A stretch of DNA of 64,000 nt. Source: Cryptomeria japonica (Eukaryota > Streptophyta > Pinopsida > Cupressales > Cupressaceae). The position numbers and the translations under genes are program-made. Below the pieces are notes generated by a model, which was given only the letters and a program-made list of their open reading frames with translations, had not been told where the DNA came from and made no database searches. Shown piece after piece: positions 47,963 through 56,264 of the stretch. Each line of letters starts with the position of its first letter. The stretch's first letter is position 1. Where the stretch lies: positions 50,807,136 through 50,871,135 of the forward strand of contig NC_081414.1 in NCBI RefSeq assembly GCF_030272615.1. The letters run 5' to 3'.

Positions 47963-47985
47963 GTGGTTAGACTTATAGAAAGGTT

Positions 47986-47998
47986 GGCTCTGATACCA
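47986..47998 (-). promoter_or_regulatory. Primer-binding site of F2
   Basis: Reverse complement TGGTATCAGAGCC, a perfect 13-nt complement of initiator tRNA-Met, 2 bp from the 5' LTR. Confidence 0.9.
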
Positions 47999-48000
47999 AT

Positions 48001-49211
48001 TGATGAATACTAAGAGGGGGGGGTGAATTAGTATACCAAAAAATATTATACTTCAACACTTTAACAGTCTAGCAGTAAACCAGTAAAACAGTTTAACAAA
48101 CAAACCGGTTAACACACATGCAAACCAAATAGCAAATAAGGCATTCACCCATAAAAGCACAATCACCATAACACAAGAGATTTTGACGTGGAAACCCAAA
48201 TGGGAAAAACCACGGTGAGATGAAACTCACAAGTACCTATCTGCAGAATAGTTACCAAACCGGTTAAGGTCATGCAATGTTCTTTACCAAAACTGATCCT
48301 ATTAGGAATCTCAATCTCTGTTAGGAGATAAGTCTGTTTAAAGACTACCTTGTGAGAGGATTTCAGATCCACAGATGTGAACCACCTTGTTAGAGGATTT
48401 ACAAAGGTTTTTCTGGGCCTACCCGGTTAAGGGTTTCTGACTTGTCAAAGATGTGAGTAATCAACAAGTGAATGATCTAGCAAATGGCACAGTCTGCTTG
48501 ATTAGATCCATTGTAGCTCATAGCTAATGCTCTTCAGCATTACTTCAGTCTTCAGTAAATCCACACTCTGTTGCAATACACAGACTTGATCTTCTTAGTT
48601 AAGATCGCACATACAAGAGCTTCAACGACCACCAAAACCTAATAGCTACACTCATACATACACACTCAAAACCCTCGACATGATGTCCTAAAAAGGAATC
48701 CGATTTCATGTCGGTCCAATAGGATTACATTGCAAGTTCCTAGGTTCATTGTATCTAGACACATTTGGTAACATGGCACAAAATCACCGTCAAAGTGTCA
48801 GTGGATGGTAACTCATCAAAAAAATATACTAGTCGGTAACTCATCACAGAGTATTACTAGTTTATACAACTTTTTCGGTTACCGGTTGGTAACTTAGAGT
48901 AATACCGATTCAAACAGATTTTCGATTGACAAAAATTGAAGACTGGGAAAAAGATAACTGCTGCTTCTAGCTCCTTTGCTCCGCTCCGCTTGAGATCCTT
49001 AAGCCACTTGATCTCTCTATGCCGCTTGGGTTTTTATACCGCTTGAGATCGGTAAACACTTTCTGCATAACATCAATAGTCTAAAGAGTATAGCATGATA
49101 CCTGTTTGGAACAATTACTGGTTGAGCATAATTCATACATTCACAAAGTGATCTCATAGCAAGTGTGTGTCCATCAATGACAATCACAACATAATCATCA
49201 AAATGCCAACA
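48001..49211 (-). repeat. Right (5') LTR of F2
   Basis: Same length as the left copy. The hairpin here is the best form: CGTGG (48187-48191) pairs with CCACG (48210-48214) and CCC with GGG. Confidence 0.93.
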
Positions 49212-49291
49212 CTAAGAATTTTTTCATTAAAATTTACTATAACTTCTCTCAAGCACAGGTTTAAGGTCATTATATCATGTATTAAACAACA

Positions 49292-50524
49292 ATGGGGAAG
49301 GTAGATGGAGGAGATGAAGAATCGCAGGAGGGAAACTGGGAAGGACCGGTTGCAGTAGGACTTTCAGGCAGTAACGGTGAATTTATCATTGATTTGTCTA
49401 TGAAAATATCGGCAAAGAAAACTTTGTGGGACAATTTTGCAGTTATTGCAAGGATAATTGGCCCTAAAATATCTCGAATGGAAATCAACAACTGGGTTTT
49501 CAAAAATTGGGGTGAGGACAATTTGGTTAAATATATTCCAAAAGGTTTTTTTGTTTTTGTATTTGCTCAGGAATCTGAAAGATGTCAGATTTTAAATCAA
49601 GAAAATTGGTTTGTTAATGGCAATCAAATATATTTATAGCCCTGGTCCCCGAATTTTGACCCTACTCCTTTAGTGGTATATGACAGTTCGGTTTGGATTT
49701 GGTTGTATAACCTCCCAATTGAATTTTGGGATGATGTGGTGCTGGAAAAAATTGGAAGATCCTTGGGAACTCTATTAAAAGTAGATGAGCAGATTATTGA
49801 AAACAACCATTACAAATTTGCCAGATTATGAATCGATGCGGTTCAAAGAATACCAACATAGATAATTCTTTCGATCGTGACAGGCGAATGGAGGCAGCAA
49901 GTAGAAATTGAAAAGGTCATCTCTCCCTGCTCTAGGTGTGGCAGTTGTCTTCATTCAGTGGTGAATTGCAGGATGTTTGTCAGAAGAGCAAGAGGCGGCC
50001 CACCCAAAAAAGTGAAGAAAGTTTGGAAAAAGATGGAAACTCAACTGTTACAAGCAGTTATACTCAAAGATTACTCGAACAAGGGAGATAGTGTGTCAAA
50101 ACTGAATAATGAAGCATTCAATGTCTTTCCGGTGGATCTTTCTCCAAAGAACCAAGTTTTGGAGGCTAACAATTCAAAATATGGACGAATGGAGGTGGGG
50201 CCTAGCCTTAATGGGTGCATCAGTTCTACCGGATTGGATAATACTTCCTTGCATATGCCTCTCTTTAAGGGTTCATCGGATACCGAGATTGAGAATGATA
50301 TGGGATCAGAAGAAGAATTAAAGTCAGTAGATGAATTAGACAATGTGGATCAAAGATGTATCAGCCAATCTGCGAATGCTTTGTTAGGAAAAGCCAAAGG
50401 GGCGCATCGAAGGAGGACCAATAGGCAAGTGAGAGAGGCTAGGGCCAAAGAGAAAGGGATAGTGAGTGTCATTGAGCTTATGAAAAATGCCAAGGGAGGA
50501 TCTGTCTCCCTTGGTGAGTCATGA
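49292..50524 (+). pseudogene. LINE ORF1: RNA-binding protein with DUF4283-like domain and zinc knuckle
   Basis: One frame of about 410 codons with three stops (TAG near 49637, TGA near 49829, TAG near 49857). The N-part has KISAKKTLWDNFAVIARIIG, INNWVFKNWG and IPKGFFVFVFA, then WIWLYNLPIEFW, the usual DUF4283 pattern of plant LINE ORF1. CSRCGSCLHSVVNC (CX2CX4HX4C) lies near 49925-49970, followed by basic RRARGGPPKK. ORF1 proteins coat LINE RNA. The ATG at 49292 is the first after the presumed 5' end. Its stop TGA overlaps the ORF2 start (ATGA, 50521-50524). Confidence 0.82.
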
Positions 50525-51415
50525 AAATAACTACTTGGAATGTCAGGGGCCTCTCGGCCTCTAACAAAAGATGCTTGGTCAAATGAGCATTAAGCAAGAG
50601 CACAAGTGAAATCATAGTAATGCAGGAAACTAAACTTAACATAGACAATATTGAAGGCTTTTTAAAATATTGTAGAGATTGGGAAGGTGTTTTTCAAGAG
50701 GTCAATAGTATTGTAGGTGGGCTAGGTATCTTGTGGAAGCTAGATAGTGTGAAAATAAATCTCTCTGAGAAAGCAGAGAATTGGATGATATGTAATGTAT
50801 ATAGCATGAGGGAGAATTTAGAGTTTCCATTAATTAATGTATATGGGCTATCAAATACTACAGAGAACAAAAAGTTATGGAATATTCTTGCAAACAAGAT
50901 TAAGGATTTAGTGAGAGACAAGGTTGTTGTGTCAGGGGATTTTAATGCCTTGTTGGATTTGGATGAGAAAAAGGGGGGTCTGAGGATGACTAATAAGGTG
51001 ATGGATGATTTCAAAGACTTTGTTGCGTGAAATAATTTAGTGGATGTCATACCCAAAAATGGTCAATACACATGGACCAATAGAAGAGTAAACTTTGCAA
51101 ATATTTTTGAAAGATTGGATAGGCACTTTATTGGAGAATATTGGATGGAGTCTTCCTTCCAAGCGAAGGCTTGCATTTTCCTTGTTTCACTATCTGATCA
51201 TTTCCCTGTGGAATTAAAATTGAGTGAAGGTAAACCTAAGGGGATGAGTAGCTTCAAATTCCTAAGTATGTGGTGGAGAGATGGGAAGTTTATGCCCAAT
51301 CTTGAACGGTGGTGGAAAGAAAGTAATATTTTCAGGGGTACCCCTAGCTTTTGCTTTATAAAATGAATGAATTTTTTGAAGGAAAAAATCAAAAGGTGGA
51401 ATAGAGAGTGCTTCA
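50521..51415 (+). pseudogene. LINE ORF2: apurinic-type endonuclease domain
   Basis: Starts ATG at 50521, overlapping the ORF1 stop by 4 nt. Catalytic motifs of the L1 endonuclease are all visible: TWNVRGL (Asn), MQETKL (Glu), VVSGDFNALLD (Asp/Asn) and LSDHFPVEL (Asp-His). This domain nicks target DNA to prime reverse transcription. In-frame stops lie near 50584, 51028 and 51364, and an A-run near 51416 shifts the frame. Confidence 0.85.
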
Positions 51416-53320
51416 AAAAAAAAAATTGAAGAAAAAATCCGAATTGAAGAAGCACTTTTGCAAATAAATTCGGACACCATTTTGAGGGGTATGACCAATG
51501 ACACATTCCAGAGAGAAAAAGTGCTAAAGGAGGAGCTGGGAGAGGTTTTACTAAGAGAAGAAATATTCTAGAGAGACAAATCCAGAGAACTCTGGATCAA
51601 AGAAGGAGATGCAAATACAAAATTCTTTCATGCGTCGATCAAGACAAAGCGTGAAAAAAATAGAATTGATACTGTCATGGATCAAAATGGCACATTTCAT
51701 TCTTCCTTTGAGGCTATAGAAGAGTTAGCAGTTAATAACTTCAAAATATTGCTGGGCAATGACAATGAAGGGAAAAATATTCAGTTGGCTCAGATGGTGG
51801 ATGTCATTCAGCAAGAAATCTCTGATGAGGATAACAAACATCTACTCAGCCCTTTTACTAAAGATGAGGTGAGGAAAGCAGTGTTCGACATGCATCCAAA
51901 CAAAGCCTCTGGTTCGAATGGAATTACTATGGAGTGTTTCCAGAAATGTTGGGGATTTTAGAAAATAGGGGAGATTTGTAAAAGAAATCAATCATACTAA
52001 CATTGCCCTCATTCCAAAGAAACAAGACTGTATGTCAATGATAGATTACAGACCCATATCCTCATGCAATTTTATATATAAAATCATTTCCAAGTTGATG
52101 GTGAATAGGCTCAAACCAATTCTGATGAAGATCATCTCGTCGGAGCAGCATGGCTTTACCCCGGGGTGAGAGATTATGGACAGTATCATCATGGCAATGG
52201 AGACTATTCATACAATGCATAATTTCAAAGCTAAAGGTATGATCATTAAGCTAGATGTGAGCAAAGCATATGATAGAGTATCTTGGAATTTTATTTTTGA
52301 GGTTCTCAATAAATTTGGTTTTAAGCAAAGGTGGTTGGATTGTATAAAACATTGTGTTTCATCTGTCAATTACTCTATGATTGTCAACAGGACTATTAGC
52401 GGTTTTTTCCAGGCTACTAAGAGGTTAAGACAAGGAGATCCCCTGTCACCATTTTTGTTTGTGTTAATGGCAGAAGTACTTGGAAGGAGTATCAAATATA
52501 GAGTTGGTCGAGGGGCTTGGAAAGGTATTTCTATCAATAGGAATATGGAACCTATGTCTCATTCATAGTTTACGGATGACACAATATTATTTGGAGAAGC
52601 TTCAGAAAGAGAAGCTCTAATTATTAAAAAGGTGCTAGATGATTATGAGGAATGCTCTGGTCAGAGTATGAATAAACAAAAATCGATGATATATTTCTTA
52701 AATTCAAATAAAAGGACACAATTGAAGATCATGAGCATCTTGGACTATGGTCAAGGTTGTTTTCTAATAAAATATTTAGGGGTGCCATTGTTTGCTGGGA
52801 GAGTTGACACTAAAATTTGGGAAGAGGTAATAAACAAGTGCCAAACAAAATCGACCTCTTGGAAAAATAAATGGTTGACTCAAGCCGAGAGATTACAAAT
52901 GATTAGGTCAGTACTCTCGACTGTCCCAACATATTTCATGTCTTGTTACAGACTGTCTAGTAGGGCGGCTACTGCTCTAGATGGGATGCTGAAAAAATTC
53001 ATTTGGGATGGTCATAAAGAGGAGAAAAAAATTCCCTTAATCAATTGGGACATGGCATGTTAGTTAAAGGAAGATGGTGGGGCAGGATTGAGAAAAATGA
53101 GCCTTCAGAATTTGGCACTTAGTGCTAAATTAGCTTGGAAAATGTATAAATATCCCCACAAGGGATGGTGTATACTGATGGCAAATAAGTATCTGGATAC
53201 GAATGAGCCAAAAAGAATATTTACCATGAAAAACACCGCAAGAGGTTCATCAATTTGGATATTTATTTGGGAGAGAATAAATAATTACAGAACACCTTAC
53301 ATGGAAGATTGGTGATGGGA
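51416..53320 (+). pseudogene. LINE ORF2: reverse transcriptase domain
   Basis: After a frame change, 51677-51961 covers the linker and first RT block (NKASGSNGITMECFQKCW). 52176-52568 holds MIIKLDVSKAYDRVSWNF (motif A with catalytic Asp) and RLRQGDPLSPFLFVL (motif B). The active-site pair is FTDDTILFG at about 52568-52595, after a TAG. 52632-53063 and 53088-53315 continue with KYLGVPLF and WKNKWLTQAERLQMI. The frame shifts again near 53320. Confidence 0.85.
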
Positions 53321-53976
53321 AAAAGGCTAAGTTTTGGAGAGATTCTTGGTGTGGGGAGGAGACATTGGCAGAAGTGATGGAAGATCAAGACTGGGTCAAT
53401 CAAGTGGACGCAGAAGTAGGTATGTTTGTGGCAGACTATTTCAGGCTATTTGACTCCCAGAAGGAACTAATTATTTGGAAAATGGTTGGATTATGGAACA
53501 TGGGAAACTGCTTAAAACTGGCAGATATTTTAAAAGGCAAGAATGTTTACATCTTGAATGAGGAGGACACACTAATATGGAATGCAGAAAAATCAGGTAA
53601 CTATAAGGTAAGTTTCGGCTATGAATTGCAAAGAAGGAGACAAAAAGACAGTAATTGGCCAGAGATCCTTTGTTGGGATAAAAGGGTACTCCCAAAAGCT
53701 GGTGCATTCTTATGGATTGCGCTTCATGGAAGGATACTGACAAGTGACAGGATAAAAACAATTGGTATTTATGGGCCTAGCAGATGCTATCTATGCAAGG
53801 AAGAGGAAGAAACAGTTGATCACCTCTTATACGGGTGCAAATTTTCAACTCAATGTTGGGATTGGCTTTTAAGAATGTTGCAGAATCACACGGTCTGTAG
53901 TTGTACTTTCAAAGATTTCATATTTGCTTGGCCTACGGGGGTAAAATCTCAAAGTGGGGTAGCTTGTGGATCATAG
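53320..53976 (+). pseudogene. LINE ORF2: zinc-binding zf-RVT region
   Basis: A 203-codon open stretch includes WKMVGLWNMGN, LPKAGAFLWIALHGRILTSDR and CYLCKEEEETVDHLLYGC, the CX2C...HxxxxC cluster (PF13966-type) that follows RT in plant LINEs. Confidence 0.82.
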
Positions 53977-54139
53977 CACCATCTATGGTCGTATGGCAGA
54001 TTTGGAAAGAACAAAACAGGAGAGTTTTCAAGGGGGAAGAATTGGAGGTCACAACACTCATTAACAAAGTCCACGCGGCAATTGAAGAGAACGTAAATGC
54101 CAAGATATATGGACAGAGATAAAAATTATACTCCAAGTG

Positions 54140-54737
54140 GGATATGGAAATGGAGAAGGTTTGGAATTTGGAACAGTCACGTTTATACATACTAAAGGAT
54201 AAATCAATTGGTAGGAAGAATGTCAAATGGTGTCTGCCACCTCCTGGTTGGAAAAAACTAAATTTTGATGGTACTAGTCGTGGCAATCCCGTCTTGTCGG
54301 GTTTTGGGGTCGTGGTCAAAGATGAGGAAGGTAGTTTTGTAGGGGTTGTATGTGGGCCCTCAGGAATGGTTTCCAACAATATGGTGGAAATTGTTTTGCT
54401 TGAGGAGGGGCTTAAATGGGCTATCGCTAATAAACAATCAAAAGTAGTGATTGAAGGGGACTCTCAAATTATTCTAAATGGTATCAACAAAAAAAGATTT
54501 ACCAACTGGAGGCTTAACGCTTGGATCCCGAGAATAGACCAGCTTATGCAAAATTTGGATGACTATCAGATAAAACATATTTATCATGAATGAAATCGTG
54601 CAGTGGATTTCCTTGCTAACCAGGGTGTAGTTGAATCTCAAACAAAGGCCATTTCAATGACAGACTCGGTATTCAAGGAACTGAGTCATTTTCTGGAAGC
54701 TAACAGAGATAAGATCCCAAGGATGGGAGTCGGGTAA
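54140..54737 (+). pseudogene. LINE ORF2: RNase H domain
   Basis: NFDGTSRGNP (Asp), NNMVEIVLLEEGL (Glu), VIEGDSQIILNG (Asp) and a final NRAVDFLANQG (Asp) mark the reverse-transcriptase-like RNase H seen at the end of some plant L1 ORF2 proteins. Open from 54144 to 54593, then one TGA and a continuation to the TAA near 54737. An earlier frame break separates it from the zinc region (53977-54139). Confidence 0.83.
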
Positions 54738-54989
54738 TCCTGACCACAGGAAGGAACTATTGGGATAAGAGAAGTACTCTCTTATCAGTTTCATTGTTCG
54801 AAGGCAGGGAAGATGTACATACGGACTTAGGTAGATTTTCTCTGGTTTTTTGGGACTCTAGAGGGTGCAGAGATGGTGATAGATTGCCATAAAATTCATT
54901 ATGGAGTGATCAAATCCATATTCACTAAGAGTTCACCATATTCATCATATGTTTTGAGAAGGCAACAAAACAGCAGACTTTATGGCGGA

Positions 54990-55850
54990 TATGGGGATTG
55001 AGGGGGATTTTGGCAAAGATTTTGGCAGGGATGACATGATGTTGATTGGACTAAAGATGATCATATCTTGTTTTTTCTTTCAATCCCGAAGTCGGGAAGT
55101 GGATAAGATGTGCAGCTTTTGATGGCGATAGGATCCCAGAGTGGTGTTCTCTCGTGAGCAAGGATATCTTTTATAGAAGAAAATAAGCTTGGGTACAAGG
55201 AGACTGACAGTCAGATTATCCCAAGCATTATTGATTTGGGTGTCATTGACACATGGGTGATGGGGAGGTCTATTTATGGACTCTTGTTCGGCCTGGTTTT
55301 AGCCGAAAAGAAAATGGCAGAGCATTTGAGCATTCTTTGTAATTGCAGCAAGGTGGTTGGCTTGGAGGAATCGCTTGAGGAGCAGGTGGAAAGACTTTTC
55401 AAAAAAGCAAATGAACAGGAGAAAGAGACCGTGGTTGATATTCTGGGACTTGATTACTGGTCTGGGGGACATGTCCATGACGGAAGGCTGATGGAAGACT
55501 TGTTCCAACTGATTATTTAGGTGATAGGACATCCTCTGTCTGCAAATGGCATTCTGCATAGGACGATGGAGGAAGGGATTTACCTGGAGGTGATGAGAGC
55601 TTTGGATGGGATAATCTCCATTCCAGCAGATGGGTGCATGTTCGGTTACTTCAGTTTGTAGTCAATGGGGAAAAAGAAGTAGATGCAGAAGGCTTGGTCC
55701 ATTTTCAAGTCTAGCATAATGAAGGAAAACAGTATGGAAAGATTTGCAACTTTCCTTCAAGAAAATAATGACCTCTTTCTAGAAGGAGTAGAAGATAGGC
55801 TAATGGTAATAGGTAATGGGATCAAGTATCTTTATAATTGATCCCATATG
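54990..55850 (+). pseudogene. Possible third ORF in the LINE 3' region
   Basis: Beyond RNase H, one frame (best at 55236-55520) reads SIIDLGVIDTWVMGRS, LGLDYWSGGHVHDGRLMEDLF and, past a TAG, ISIPADGCMF and ERFATFLQENNDLFLEGVEDRL. Composition and codon use look protein-like, but it resembles nothing I recognise. It may be an accessory ORF or a captured sequence. Confidence 0.35.
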
Positions 55851-55920
55851 GATGTATGTATTTGGAGTGGCATCTCCTTCACCCTTTGTAAAGTTTTTTC
55901 TTTTGGAAATATAATGGGTA

Positions 55921-55935
55921 CTGCCCCCTAGGCAG
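55921..55935 (+). promoter_or_regulatory. Hairpin just before the LINE A-tail
   Basis: CTGCC-CCCTA-GGCAG forms a 5-bp stem with a 5-nt loop, 9 bp before the A-rich tail. LINE reverse transcriptases commonly recognise such 3' hairpins; here that role is inferred. Confidence 0.6.
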
Positions 55936-55944
55936 AACTTGCTT

Positions 55945-55970
55945 AAAAAAAATAAAAATAAAAAATAAAA
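55945..55970 (+). repeat. A-rich tail of the LINE
   Basis: A-runs interrupted by single T (AAAAAAAATAAAAATAAAAA), marking the 3' end. Confidence 0.8.
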
Positions 55971-56264
55971 GTTATTTTTAATAAAATCATTTTTTTCAAA
56001 TAAAGTGGTATTTTGGTATTTTTCAAAAAATATATGTCTAATTTACATACACTTTCATCATTTTAAACATATTTAAACATATATAAATAGATATAAAATT
56101 AAATTTACACATAAACATATATTTTCATCATTTTAAGTTCATATGAACATATAAAGATATAAAAAGAAATTTAAATACATATACGTGTATTTTTAACATT
56201 TTAAACATATTTAAGTTCATAAAAAAAGATATAAAAAGATATTTAATCATAAAAAGAAATATAA
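55971..56264. repeat. AT-rich region with about 65-bp imperfect repeats
   Basis: Three diverged copies of a unit containing TTTCATCATTTTAA and CATATATAAAGATATAAAAA lie between the LINE tail and the satellite. Confidence 0.5.

Larger units (their letters stand above)
41389..49211 (-). mobile_element. Element F2: complete LTR retrotransposon without pol, encoding proteins A and B
   Basis: 7,823 bp. Two 1,211-bp LTRs of equal length (41389-42599, 48001-49211) are flanked by perfect target duplications CTAAG (41384-41388, 49212-49216). PBS and PPT give minus orientation. The interior encodes protein A (CCHC) then protein B, each broken only by a few stops or indels. I searched all frames by eye for D-S-G, DD35E, YVDD and RNase H blocks between 42600 and 48000 and found none. 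The LTRs differ at only a few percent of sites by eye, so this is among the younger insertions here. Confidence 0.92.
49237..55970 (+). mobile_element. L1-type LINE with RNase H domain, decayed
   Basis: Order on the plus strand: ORF1 (DUF4283-like plus CCHC), then ORF2 with AP endonuclease, reverse transcriptase, zinc-binding zf-RVT region and RNase H, a long 3' region with a further frame, a short hairpin and an A-rich tail (55945-55970). Sequence before and after (AATTTTTTCATTAAAAT at 49217 and GTTATTTTTAATAAAATC at 55971) looks like a diverged target duplication. The 5' end is therefore approximate. It lies inside the TIR insertion right after F2. Confidence 0.8.

Noticed and set aside
41389-49211. 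F2 and F3 as ordinary copia elements with pol deleted
   Set aside because: Protein B occupies the interior and has no counterpart in the copia units; both elements have the same organisation, so it is a stable structure and not two chance deletions. Deletion in a common ancestor cannot be excluded.
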